A stretch of DNA of 64,000 nt from Lineus longissimus (lineage: Eukaryota; Nemertea; Pilidiophora; Heteronemertea; Lineidae). Of the stretch, positions 1 through 12,295 are shown piece by piece. The stretch is from contig NC_088311.1 in assembly GCF_910592395.1 (NCBI RefSeq), positions 1,552,501-1,616,500 of the forward strand, written 5' to 3'. Both the position numbers and the translations under genes were made by a program. The notes under the pieces were generated by a model. That model searched no databases. It had not been told where the DNA came from and saw only the letters and a program-made list of their open reading frames with translations. The first letter of the stretch is position 1; each line of letters starts with the position of its first letter.

Positions 1-1382
1 GACGCTGGTGGACGCTGGTTGACGCTGTTTAGAATGACCGATGTTGTTGATTGAATCTCCACTCGCAAGGTTCGCAAAGTGCTACTAACTGCTTAAACCT
101 TTGTAACGGGTGGCTGCCATCTTGGTTCAAAAACCACAAATTCATACTTTTTAAGACTTTTCCTGGAATAATAGATTTGTCTGATTAGTCTTTATGAACA
201 CATATTTACCCTAACTATTAAGTGCTTATATAAATTTTATAATTTTCACTTGAATATCCGTGCATTTTGTTAAAATACGATCAAAACTTGAGAACTATTT
301 GTGTATTGGCAGTGAACTGGCCGGAATATTCATACGTTCGTAAGTCGGCAGAGGTGCCCTAAACGATGTTACGTCGGTACCCAACTCCTAACTAGCCGAA
401 AGTTTCTCGGATTGAGCCGGGAAACAGTCTGCTGGTTGTCTGGTCAGGTTGAGAAGACATTGACACAACCTTCAAAGGGTCTTTTAGCTGTACAAGACAA
501 CATTACACTTGCGTTCTACATTGGTGATACAAGACAACTGATTAGGTTGGAAGAATTTCCTAGCCCAGAGTCGCAAAACCCTTAGAGAAGCAACGAAATG
601 AAGAGAAGCTGTTTAGGGAACATTTGACCCAAATCCCTTCAAGAAGTGAGACACCACTTCGGGGGAACGAGTGTGATGGTCCAAGATAGTTGGGGTCACG
701 ATATGAGTATCATCTAAATTGGTCTTGGAAAAGAAGTTATTTGCGTCGCTAACTTTTACTTATTACTGTTTTACCAACCACAGCGCCGGACAATGATATT
801 GATGCGTCACCATACAATTTAAATCTCATCGGTCACCGAATAATGGTATAATCGGAATGTCGTTTTATTTCTTGTTATTTGATAGCGTCACGCAAGGGAT
901 AGTTCTTAAACATTGAAAGAGAAGTAGTTTACAATGTGGTTTATAGTTGGAGAACATTGTGCTTGACATAGTTCAGTGGAAATGCAGTGTTGCGCGTCTT
1001 GTCCTCTCTCATTGGCGGAGGAGATGGTAGTTGGCGCGGTATCAGGGTGTTACAGTGAGACACGTGGTCGCCATTCATACCGGGGCATTCATCTTTTACC
1101 CTACATCAAATATCATGTCTACTGACCAAACGCGGCTTCAACTTCAAAAGTAGCCTGAAAGTTGATATTTCGTTACTTGGGAGCGACAACTTGGAGAGGT
1201 TGTAGTGTACAAAGCGAGCTGACACAATACGGGAGCGAACCGACTTCTGTTGTTGAGTTGTAACACGAGCGTCACCCGATCAACGAAGGGATTTTCTCAA
1301 ATCGTAGCCACCCTGGTGCGCCTACAAATAGGGAGGGATATTCCTTCGGACCTCATAACGCAACTTGTAAGGACGGAGTAGC
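1..1382. other. Upstream intergenic region
   Basis: No coding exon or RNA gene is recognisable. The first 30 bases hold three imperfect copies of a ~10-bp GACGCTGGT-type unit. The last few hundred bases must contain the promoter and 5' UTR of the peptide gene starting at 1383, but I see no convincing TATA box or initiator. Confidence 0.4.
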
Positions 1383-4300
1383 ATGCCAGGAGAAAAGACT
1401 GCCAAATCGACCATCATGAAGTGGACCGCAGTGATCCCGATCCTCGGCTTGTTCGCCCTGGCCTGCACAGTCACGCAAGCAGCTCCTGCACCTACACATA
1501 CAACGGTAAGTCGTCTCATTTAGTGGCCATTAGTAGTTCGGAAAAACTTTTTTAAGAGAGTAAGAACAAACAAGGCCACATTTTAACTTGCCTTATTTTA
1601 ATTATATTAGTTTTAAACAACTTTCTTAGAAGTCCCTTTTAGCGGACACTGTCGACTTGTCGGAAGAGAGAAAAAACGAGTTCTTGAATGAGAAAAAAAG
1701 GTATTCATCTGATACAGGAGTCAGGATATCGTCCTGGTAATAAGGACGTACCTTTAAACGTCGAACCAAAGGACGTTTTTTACAGTCAGAGAATGGTATA
1801 AGTTGCGGGACTGGTCCAATGAGTCTAACCCTTTCTTTGCTCGGTGTTACAAAGTTTGTTACAGCTTGTCATTGCGTGATACCAGTACATTCATCGCGGA
1901 CATTCATCGTCCAAGAAGCTCAGTTAAATTATTTAAGAATGCGACTATAACACTTCAAATCCCATGTTAGGACAAGTCCGACAAACTGATTTTGAAATAA
2001 GAAAAGTTTTTTTAATGGAGCACTTTGTCCCATTTACATTATATTGTCCGTATAAATAACTACAAATTTACACATCTCAATAGAATGTAGTTTAGACGAG
2101 CCCCTCACAGTGAATAGACACATATTTTGATAGATTCCTTGTGAATGGAGCGACATGGTTCGGATGTCCTCAACGACAGCATCACAAACGTTAACAAGGA
2201 GGTGGGGAATTATTGAGGGCATTAATGGTACAGGGGTCACAGCGTTCACTATAAGCCTAATGATAGCTGTTTGTTTACATTAACTTTTGATGAAAGGAAT
2301 CGCAGAAGTGACATGTTTTCATACGGAGTAGCCTACGTCGTCTATCCGGAGCTCGACGACATATGTCGTCTATCCTAAGCTCGACGAATTGCAAGACACT
2401 TCAAACATCTTGAAATGTTGTATAGTGGTATTATCCGGCCGGGTCTTCTGGTTGTGACTTTGTCCTGATAAGAGCAATATCAAAGTGCCTCCATCCAAGC
2501 TGATATTAAAGGATCGTGGATTATGCCCTTCCGTGACATGGGCTGTTAAAATGAGATCATCAAAGTTTATTGTTGAAAGAACAGGCATGCAAGCGCAGTA
2601 TTACAGATGAAGAGAATTAGCATTTTAACAGCCAACAAAAGTGTACATCGTAAACTTCGGACAGAACTGGGACTATCTCAAAAGTGTCACGGTTGTGATA
2701 TGGGCGTCTAATTAATATGAATTGTATCGACATTATTGTATAGCGTGGTGAACCCTCTTGCAGTGAATAACTTTGAGATATTTCACAACAATGGATAAAG
2801 GGGTAATGGGGTTAAATTGGTAAAATTGTTACATGATTCATCATGTTGACGCCACCCTCTGGGCAAACCCAAGTATTGATTTTAAATTTAAGTGGGTAAT
2901 CCTTTAAGACAGATTAACGGCAGAGTTAAAAACCTTTTTGGCAAACGGGAGTCCAGTAATGTCTGATTAGTATAGAGGTGCATAGTAAATGCCCTTTCCA
3001 AAACTTTGTATAGTGTCGGAAAGTGTTTTTGGCCTATATAGCCGCCTTGTAAATGTTGAGGGGCTGCCTCCTCGAAGCGTTGTCACCAACGCCTGGATCC
3101 AACTTTGATCTCGGCCCTCGCCTTAGACCTGTCTTGCATTGTTGGACATGTCAGGAGCTTCCGCGTGGTTAGCCCTTAGGGTCACTGGGACACACAAGCA
3201 TGTCAGTGCACCACGGCAATCCACGACATCCGTGAGGGGACTCCGCCTTTAATGTCCATCATATCTCTGCTTACAGCATCCGGACAGCCGCGCTGATCTC
3301 AGCAACTATGACGACGCAGTGGAGGAAACGCTTCTATCAGCTGTGAAAGCGGCAATTATGAAAACGGTAAGCACATAGTCCGCCGAGGCTGAGTAAACTC
3401 ACGGGGACGGGCCTCTTCAGGGTCCGCAACCGACAGCACAGCGTCTGTTACGATGCGTTCGTCCATCTAATCGCCGATTTCTCAAGCAGACCATTGCTCT
3501 AACGGCCGGACCAAGGATAACCTCTCAAGACTATACATGCACATTTTATAAGAAATGTTGACATGGTTGTACAGAGTGAACACGAGTCTGTAAACAGAAG
3601 AGAAAAGGAAAACTGAAGCTCTCTTATTCTCACAAGAAACTCGGTGACCATTCAAAGTTCTCTTCACTTTCAGGGGAACAACTTTAGTGGAGAAGAATAC
3701 GAGGCGATGATAAACCGAGTGTTGGTGTCGGCAACAAGGGCATTACTTCTCAAGGTAACAGAACGTTTCCACCCAAAATCATCACAGCATAGCCTACGGT
3801 AGCATGACGAGTGAAATTGCAGGTTATTTGTGATTCGGTAGGCGGAACGGATCCGACAGCAATCCTTTCAAAGCAATGACTGTTCCATGAAAAAAATACG
3901 ATCATCATCGTAACGATATCACGCAGACCGTGGCAAAACTTTATTCCAAAAATAGAAATGATGGGTCTGCTAGAAGTCGATTATAATTAACCTATAGTGA
4001 TCCTTTAATCATGCTGAACGTGGGCGTTTCAGAAGTTCAACGATCTCTAACCAAAAATGTCATCGCCTGCCGTTAACAATTTTCTTGAATCCTCTACAAC
4101 CCATTCAGACCATTCACTACAACGGCGCGGCGTGTTCGAACAAATCAAAATATCTTTAAGCTAAATAAGGCGATGGCAACAAACCATTAAGTAATAAACA
4201 TAAATATTCAACGTCCGATTGATGATTTATTGATCTGTTACCATTTTCCACTCGTTTTGTCAAAATGCTATATAGATAAATTCATAAAAGATATTTCGCG

Positions 4301-4943
4301 CACTTGGCCTACTTCTGAGACTATGATCTAGAACACCAAGTCCGAAGTACATGTATGAAATATTAGAAATCACAAGTAAAATTGTTCTTTATAATCCGGT
4401 ACATTTCAGGCAGAAAGCTTAGACAGGGGTGCTGACTCGGCAGAAAGGCGACATTTACCGAAGGTGAGGTTTCTAAATAGGCAGGATCTTATGATGTATT
4501 GCTCGTCTCGAGGTAAAATGCGTAGTCAGGGAATGCTGATGTACTGTGAGATAGCAGAGACAACTACTGGTGACGTTGAGTAACTTACTCTGGTCTTCCC
4601 AGACTCCTACCTCTAGTCTCCCTTTAGAAGAATTGAAATGAACAAACCATTTTCATTCAGTGTTATTTAACTTCTCTTTGGTGTTTGGCACTTTCTTGGC
4701 GGACGGAGTTATTCATAAGAGTTACTTCCAAGGCGGGATGACCGACCAGTCCTGAACGGTTATGAGCCAGTCAGGTTTATTGGCATCGTGGCCCTGACTC
4801 CGGCTTCAGTAAGTTAATGAATGTATGCTCGTTTTCAGGAAAAGTCGCTGGGAGACGAGATTGAAGACATCATCAACAGAGATGCTAAAATGGCAGCGCG
4901 CTCCATGCCGCCACCATTTAGTCGATGGACAGGCAAGAAATAA
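1383..4943 (+). CDS. Candidate secreted neuropeptide/peptide-hormone precursor, 5 exons
   Basis: I do not recognise the family. Exons 1383-1505, 3277-3366, 3674-3754, 4410-4463 and 4839-4943 join through GT-AG introns, all in phase 0, to a 150-aa precursor. Residues 12-33 (from a second Met, MKWTAVIPIL...) form a signal peptide with likely cleavage after TQA. Exons 2, 3 and 5 each encode a short amphipathic helix. The exon 3 and exon 5 helices align (EAMINR / EDIINR), which suggests an internal exon duplication. Exon 4 ends with an RR processing site. The C-terminus reads PPPFSRWTGKK: Gly-Lys-Lys before the stop is the usual alpha-amidation plus dibasic cleavage signal, so the predicted product is a ~35-residue peptide starting HLPKEK and ending FSRWT-amide, or a shorter C-terminal piece. 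Exon structure is firm; the hormone role is inferred. A secreted antimicrobial peptide is an alternative. Confidence 0.72.
2337..2388. repeat. Two-copy ~28-bp direct repeat
   Basis: Two adjacent copies of a TCGTCTATCC...GCTCGACGA unit lie in intron 1 of the peptide gene. They are short and of no evident function. Confidence 0.6.
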
Positions 4944-5360
4944 GACATTAGGACGGAAGGAGTGAGGAAGATGAAGATGTGTTCTCGAGGGAGAGGGGGG
5001 ATAAGGGAGGAGTCGTTGAGTTTATCTTAAGAACATCCACGAAACAGACGGGGCTGTCGTCTGGCTGAGATGACCAAGTACGGAAACAGACGCATACTCC
5101 GGCTCTGCCTCTTAGAATGACTTCATCATTGTTGTACCACATTCCACTCCCGGTTCTGGATGCCCATGGTCCTCTTTCTGGACTGAACCGTGACAATGGG
5201 CCATTCAAAACTTGGACCATCAGGCGGCACGACGCCTACAGTGAACGAAATCGGCATTCGTGGCAGGACATCATCATTGATACATAAAAACGGTCGGAGC
5301 CCTAGTTGTTCTTCCTCTGACACAATTTCAAATGAAATACGTGATGAAGTGTATATTGAT

Positions 5361-5366
5361 AATAAA
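5361..5366 (+). promoter_or_regulatory. Candidate polyadenylation signal of the peptide gene
   Basis: An AATAAA hexamer lies about 420 bp after the stop codon at 4943 and is followed by a T-rich stretch. The region between is then the 3' UTR. A 123-codon open frame in it (5190-5561) has no protein-like features. Confidence 0.45.
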
Positions 5367-5696
5367 GGTTGTTCAAACCTCTCATATTTTTTTAACTCAC
5401 ACAAAAGAGAATTTGCTTTGGGCGTTCATTTTTTGTGCTTCTGGTCTATTTTGAATCTTAGTTTTTGCAATCGTGATACAGTTGTCTCTCCTGGTTCGTT
5501 TTGTGTCAGTGGCCTGGATACTATCATGGCATTTCCTTTGTCCAGTTATTTCATTCGATAACAGTCATTAGCCCAGAATAATCGTTGACAAAACTTCTGT
5601 TCAGTGTAAATTGATAACCGGAACATTGTATTGTGCGCGGTGGATTTCATGTTTCGGCATATAGCTGCAGATGGCATTTATTGTACCGTTTTGTGG

Positions 5697-8486
5697 GATC
5701 AGTGTTAGCTCTGGGCGATTGTGTATTGGGGAAACAACCCATCCTGAAGACAGATCAGTGCTGCCTCTGGGCGATGGTGGGAAACAACCGTCTTGAAGAC
5801 AGATCAGTGCAGCTCTTGGGAATGGAGGAACAACTAATCTTGAAAACAGATCAGTGCTGGCTCTGAGCAATGGATGGAACATCTCATCTTGAAGACAGCT
5901 CAGTGCTGGCTCTGGGCAATGGACGGGACATCTTATCTTGAAGACAGATCAGTGCTGGCTCTGGGCAATGGAGGGGAATCTCATCTTGAAGACAGATCAG
6001 TGCTGGCTCTGGGCAATGGACGGGACATCTCATCTTGAAGATAGATCAGTGCTGGCCTGAGCGATGGAGGGGACAATCCGTCTTGAAGACAGATCAGTGC
6101 TGGCTCTGGGCAATGGAAGGGACAATCCGTCTTGAAGACAGATCAGTGCTGGCCTGAGCAATGGAAGGGACAATCCGTCTTGAAGACAGATCAGTGCTGG
6201 CTCTGGGCAATGGAAGGGACAATCCGTCTTGAAGACAGATCAGTGCTGGCCTGAGCAATGGAAGGGACAATCCGTCTTGAAGACAGATCAGTGCTGGCTC
6301 TGGGCAATGGAAGGGACAATCCGTCTTGAAGACAGATCAGTGCTGGCTCTGGGCAATGGACGGGAATCTCATCTTGAAGACAGATCAGTGCTGGCTCTGG
6401 GCAAGGGACAATCCATCTTGAAGACAGATCAGTGCTGGCTCTGGGCAATGGAGGGGACAATCCGTCTTGAAGACAGATCAGTGCTGGCTCTGGGCAATGG
6501 AAGGGACAATCCGTCTTGAAGACAGATCAGTGCTGGCTCTGGGCAAGGGACAATCCATCTTGAAGACAGATCAGTGCTGGCTCTGGGCAATGGAGGGGAC
6601 AATCCGTCTTGAAGACAGATCAGTGCTGGCTCTGGGCAATGGAGGGGACATCTTATCTTGGAAGACAGATCAGTGCTGGCTCTCGGCAATGGACGGGACA
6701 TCTTATCTTGAAGACAGATCAGTGCTGGCTCTGGGCAATGGAAGGGACAATCCATCTTGAAGACAGATCAGTGCTGGCCTGGGCAATGGACGGGAATCTC
6801 ATCTTGAAGACAGATCAGTGCTGGCCTGGGCAATGGATGGGACAATCCGTCTTGAAGACAGATCAGTGCTGGCTCTGGGCAATGGATGGGACAATCCGTC
6901 TTGAAGACAGATCAGTGCTGGCTCTGGGCAATGGAAGGGACAATCCGTCTTGAAGACAGATCAGTGCTGGCTCTGGGCAATGGACGGGACATCTTATCTT
7001 GAAGACAGATCAGTGCTGGCTCTGGGCAATGGATGGGACAATCCGTCTTGAAGACAGATCAGTGCTGGCTCTGGGCAATGGATGGGACAATCCGTCTTGA
7101 AGACAGATCAGTGCTGGCTCTGGGCAATGGAAGGGACAATCCGTCTTGAAGACAGATCAGTGCTGGCTCTGGGCAATGGACGGGAATCTCATCTTGAAGA
7201 CAGATCAGTGCTGGCTCTGGGCAAGGGACAATCCATCTTGAAGACAGATCAGTGCTGGCTCTGGGCAATGGAGGGGACAATCCGTCTTGAAGACAGATCA
7301 GTGCTGGCTCTGGGCAATGGATGGGACAATCCGTCTTGAAGACAGATCAGTGCTGGCTCTGGGCAATGGATGGGACAATCCGTCTTGAAGACAGATCAGT
7401 GCTGGCTCTGGGCAATGGAAGGGACAATCCGTCTTGAAGACAGATCAGTGCTGGCTCTGGGCAATGGACGGGACATCTTATCTTGAAGACAGATCAGTGC
7501 TGGCTCTGGGCAATGGATGGGACAATCCGTCTTGAAGACAGATCAGTGCTGGCTCTGGGCAATGGATGGGACAATCCGTCTTGAAGACAGATCAGTGCTG
7601 GCTCTGGGCAATGGATGGGACAATCCGTCTTGAAGACAGATCAGTGCTGGCTCTGGGCAATGGAGGGGACAATCCGTCTTGAAGACAGATCAGTGCTGGC
7701 TCTGGGCAATGGAAGGGACAATCCGTCTTGAAGACAGATCAGTGCTGGCTCTGGGCAATGGACGGGACATCTTATCTTGAAGACAGATCAGTGCTGGCTC
7801 TGGGCAATGGAGGGGACAATCCGTCTTGAAGACAGATCAGTGCTGGCTCTGGGCAATGGAAGGGACAATCCGTCTTGAAGACAGATCAGTGCTGGCTCTG
7901 GGCAATGGACGGGACATCTTATCTTGAAGACAGATCAGTGCTGGCTCTGGGCAATGGATGGGACAATCCGTCTTGAAGACAGATCAGTGCTGGCTCTGGG
8001 CAATGGAAGGGACAATCCGTCTTGAAGACAGATCAGTGCTGGCTCTGGGCAATGGACGGGACATCTTATCTTGAAGACAGATCAGTGCTGGCTCTGGGCA
8101 ATGGAGGGGACAATCCGTCTTGAAGACAGATCAGTGCTGGCTCTGGGCAATGGAAGGGACAATCCGTCTTGAAGACAGATCAGTGCTGGCTCTGGGCAAT
8201 GGACGGGACATCTTATCTTGAAGACAGATCAGTGCTGGCTCTGGGCAATGGATGGGACAATCCGTCTTGAAGACAGATCAGTGCTGGCTCTGGGCAATGG
8301 ATGGGACAATCCGTCTTGAAGACAGATCAGTGCTGGCTCTGGGCAATGGAAGGGACAATCCGTCTTGAAGACAGATCAGTGCTGGCTCTGGGCAATGGAT
8401 GGGACAATCCGTCTTGAAGACAGATCAGTGCTGGCTCTGGGCAATGGAGGGGACAATCCGTCTTGAAGACAGATCAGTGCTGGCTG
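5697..8486. repeat. 49-bp minisatellite, roughly 57 units
   Basis: Head-to-tail copies of a unit with the core TTGAAGACAGATCAGTGCTG followed by GCTCTGGGCAATGG and a variable tail (AAGGGACAATCCG, CGGGACATCTTATC, CGGGAATCTCATC, or a short AAGGGACAATCCA form). The first units (5697-5900) are degenerate; copies become almost identical after about 6050. From about 7430 to 8280 the tail variants recur in order as three-unit (~147-bp) higher-order repeats. The unit is not a multiple of three and translated frames give only repeat artefacts, so it is non-coding. It ends abruptly at a unique sequence near 8486. Confidence 0.95.
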
Positions 8487-10004
8487 TGGACCCGAGCTAC
8501 TTTTTTTCTATCATCAAAACAATTCAGAGCTGCGGATTTCAAGTCCTCTTTAATCAACAAAACTCAACCAGAAATCATGCTTTCCATGGTTACCATTTTA
8601 ATGACTCATGTTTGGATTACAGATCTGGCATTGTCTGCCATTTGTTACCCAGCTAATTATTTATTGTATTCACAGACATAGTTGCAATTATACATTAACA
8701 ATCTACACAATTCCTTAGTATTATACAGTGTACTTGAGGATATACTCAGCACAAGAGGCAAATGAGAATGATATCTGATATGTGGGGAGGCCAACAGGCA
8801 TATCAATAGGCACATCTAATCCAGATTCTGTTAAGCTTGAAACGCTTTCTCCTGTTGACTTCTGTTTATGAATATTCAGGGGAAAGACAATGAAGTGAGG
8901 TGAGGTGATAATAATCCAGACAGCTGATCCAAGTGGCCAACAGGACCACAAAAGGTTTTACCCACAAGCTCATAACTAATCCAGAGGTGATAAATCCACC
9001 TCCCCAATGGATGCCCGTGTGACAGTATTCAAGACAGGTATTGATATCAAAGGGAAATGTCTCATTTTGCCAACCGCATTTACTGGAAGTTTCTCATTCT
9101 GCCCACTGCCTCAAGTATATCCAAATAGTACATAACTGCCTACGAAACTACAACTATCTATAAAGTCCTTTATATCCACTCTCAATAAGAACATATCTAC
9201 AGTTATGTCACAATAATTATACATTGTACATTTCAACCAACCTGACCTATATTTAGAATGATTGGCGGTTAAAGGATCGCAGGACCCAAATGAACGACTT
9301 TAAAAACAAAGTGAGAATGATCGACTCATATAGTTGACCAACCCTGCAACATCCGTCTTAACATGCTGACCAAATCATCATCTTTAAATTTCACATTTGA
9401 ATGAACATTGTAGGCCTTCAAGATGCTAGTCACAGTGATTCTTCAGCAAACATTTTGAGGTTTGCAGATTCCACCTCAAGTCCATAAAGTACAGTTTGCA
9501 GGGTATAGTCCAAGTTAGAACATTAGCAATACACCAAAGATTAATAAAGTCAGACATTCATCATTTCCTGTGAGACAAGTCAATTACTTGATCAACCATT
9601 TCACACATTTTTAAGCTATGACTAGAGAGCCACCTTTTGGCTATGGCAAGAACTAAACTCAATGGGCATGCATAAACGTTTAGGCCTAGGACAGAGCCAC
9701 ACTAAAGGCTAGGTACATTTGTGTACATTGTGGTCCACTCGAAATGTTAGCGTTCTCCTCACTCTATAGATGGCAGCAGCAGTCACTCACTTCAAATACA
9801 CCTGCATGCATAATGCATGAAAGATACAGGCTGGTGCTGCCAGCTCGTGATTTTGGATTAAACAAGTACTTCAGGCAGGCCATAATACAAGCCTGCAAAC
9901 TAACAGGTCTGACCTTTAAACCCTCTAAGAGTTATTTACATCAAAAGGTCATTTTCCATGGCAACTATCACAGTCCTTGCCTTCAGGAAAGAGATTTGAT
10001 TAGA

Positions 10005-10010
10005 TTTATT
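10005..10010 (-). promoter_or_regulatory. Candidate Rab3 polyadenylation signal
   Basis: AATAAA on the minus strand (TTTATT on plus), about 2.1 kb after the Rab3 stop. It is the first canonical hexamer I found downstream of the stop. A second lies at 8660-8665. Confidence 0.3.
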
Positions 10011-10390
10011 GTCACAGGGGATAGTGCTGCATGACCGACTGAAACCAACCGATAACCAGTGATTCAGGGCTCAAGAGGGTCTCGAGCCTTTCATCATTAC
10101 AACAACCATCCTGTACAACACTTCCTCATCTTTGGAATTCCATTATTTGAAATAACAACAATAAAATTAACTCCACACATATTCAATAACTATTCTCAGA
10201 TCTATGCCAAACAGTCAATCTTCTAAATCATGAAAATTTCAAACTTCCGGCAACGCTATTGGTCAACCTGACCATTCTTTTGAACACCTACACTGTACTA
10301 CTAAGTGTGCACTACAAACTTATGATTGAATTTCTGTGGGATTCTGGTAAAAGCATTGAACTAGTAGGCAGGCGACTAATTAAAACGACA

Positions 10391-10436
10391 TCAGTCACTT
10401 TCAGTCACTTGCAGTCACTTTCAGTCACTTTCAGAC
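10391..10436. repeat. 10-bp tandem repeat, four copies
   Basis: TCAGTCACTT is repeated four times in register with one substitution, followed by a partial copy. Confidence 0.85.
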
Positions 10437-12104
10437 TGATGTTCTAGGTTTCAGACATAACACATAGATGGCAGCGCAGTCGCAAACAGATCATGAGGGA
10501 CAGCAATAAATGCAGGGAGTTCATTTGCATCAACCAAATCCACAAAGCACGATCTTGGCTACAAATCTGCAAAAGTTAGGTGACTCGAACATGACACGAG
10601 TGACTACAGACAACTCCTTGTTTTATATTTCACCTGTGAAGGAATGATTTCACCAGGTGTGTAGTCATGGTCTAAATGCCCATCAAGGTGCTGTGACTAG
10701 ATATTGAGCCCTGAAACTAAACGAGGTGGTTTTGACCAGAAGGATTTAGGTGGATTTTGGATGAAGTCACATAAAGCCCAATGAGCCGAGGTCATTTAGA
10801 AGTTCACATCAAGTTTCAAGTATTGCACTATGCTGGATGCCAGGCAGTATAATCTCGACAATGTGAAAGGGCAAACATAATATTTCGGGTGTTAGGATTA
10901 TTAGTTAGATCAACGTTATCGTTCCCACACCAGTTTAACGTATAGCACAGATAACTTCCCACGTACGGTAAACATAAATAAACCCAGAGATGATTTAAGC
11001 TGGGAATTTCAAATCAGAACGCAAGATGTGCAATACACCAACGCCACCAGTCAAACGAAATGGGAACTAGTCTAAAATAACTCCCCAGCCAAGGAGTAGG
11101 TAAGTATACTTCAACAGCAAACCATAACAGCAATATGTACAAAGTCCAAATCAACAAAAAAAGTCATATTTCTACACAGAGACCTCTTTTGGCTGGGGAG
11201 AGAAACTGTCTGCTTGTACGTCTGCTTTCAACCTGACACCACGTCCTCACAACATTTCAAAATGCAAAACCCAATCTTTTTGAATAATTTACAGGTTGAG
11301 GTGAATTCTGACTCTTTTCCTCTTGAACTGAAGTTGATGTGTTGCCAAATTGGGCATGTAATTTCTGTTCAATAGTATTGTGTCAACATGGTGTTCAGAT
11401 ATTAGACAAACGTGAACATTGCACTATCTTGATATTCAGATACTCCCGAGTGCGTAGAGCTCCGTCCCTGGCCGAGATTAGACACCAAATGGTCCCGAAC
11501 TAATAAGGTTATTTCAACGGCCTGTTTACTGGGGGTTACCATGACAACCAGTGCACATTCAATGGTGCAAGACAAATTTGTCATCACTTGTCTATAATGT
11601 TTTATCGATTGGATATATGGGTCTATACATCATGAGGAATGGGTTTGTGTAAAATGAGGAATGTGGTTCTGGAATGGCATCTGTAATCACAGGACGCTGG
11701 AATGTTCGATGGCTTTTTGATTCATGATCCTGGGGAATGATAAAAGAATTTCTAAATCTATGTTGTTTGAATACGAGGGCGACCAGAATGACGGAATAAC
11801 TCATAGGTACGAGTCTGATTCAGGAATATGGAAGTTTCTGATCAAAGTTGAGGCTTTCAAAGACAAAATGATGACGTAGCATGGCCCTTGCTTCAGCGAA
11901 ACACCATGTTGATCTGCTCTACGGGAGAAAGGGACAATCAATAACAGTATCTAATCTCAGTCAACAACCCAACTCTACCCCACCCACGTCTTTAACCGCC
12001 ATCGTTGTTCTTAACCCGACAGCGGCCGCTGCTGGATAAAAGTCTGACAGAGATATACAGCAGCATGGAACACTTCCTTCACAGCCATGCTCACATGGCC
12101 AGGA

Positions 12105-12295
12105 TTAGCACTGACATCCGCTGTTCTGTGTGTTGGGGTTTTCCGTAAGTCGGGGTCCTTTTGCTGCACTACTGACGATGGTCGGGTCCGAGTCTAAACT
12201 CTCCGACATCTTGTCACATATGATGTCAACCAGCCGTTCAAACACTGCTTTTACGTTGATATTTTCTTTCGCTGATGTCTCGAAAAATTCTAGGC
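12105..12295 (-). CDS. Rab3: Rab3 last coding exon (G5 motif and prenylated tail)
   Basis: Encodes residues 157/158-219. It contains EFFETSAK (G5, guanine base contact), the alpha-5 helix [16 protein letters not shown], a hypervariable tail and CQC before TAA at 12105-12107. The acceptor is TTTTTTCCAG, and entry is in phase 1, matching the end of every cassette exon. Confidence 0.96.

Larger units (their letters stand above)
8487..12104. other. Intergenic region, probably including the Rab3 3' UTR
   Basis: No coding exon is recognisable on either strand. The peptide gene and Rab3 converge here. On the minus strand, AATAAA hexamers at 10005-10010 and 8660-8665 could end Rab3 transcripts with a 3' UTR of 2 to 3.5 kb. 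Four copies of the 10-mer TCAGTCACTT occur at 10391-10430. Confidence 0.45.

Noticed and set aside
5601-8656. Many overlapping open frames of 70-114 codons on both strands
   Set aside because: They are translations of the 49-bp minisatellite; the unit is not a multiple of three and all frames repeat the same sequence.
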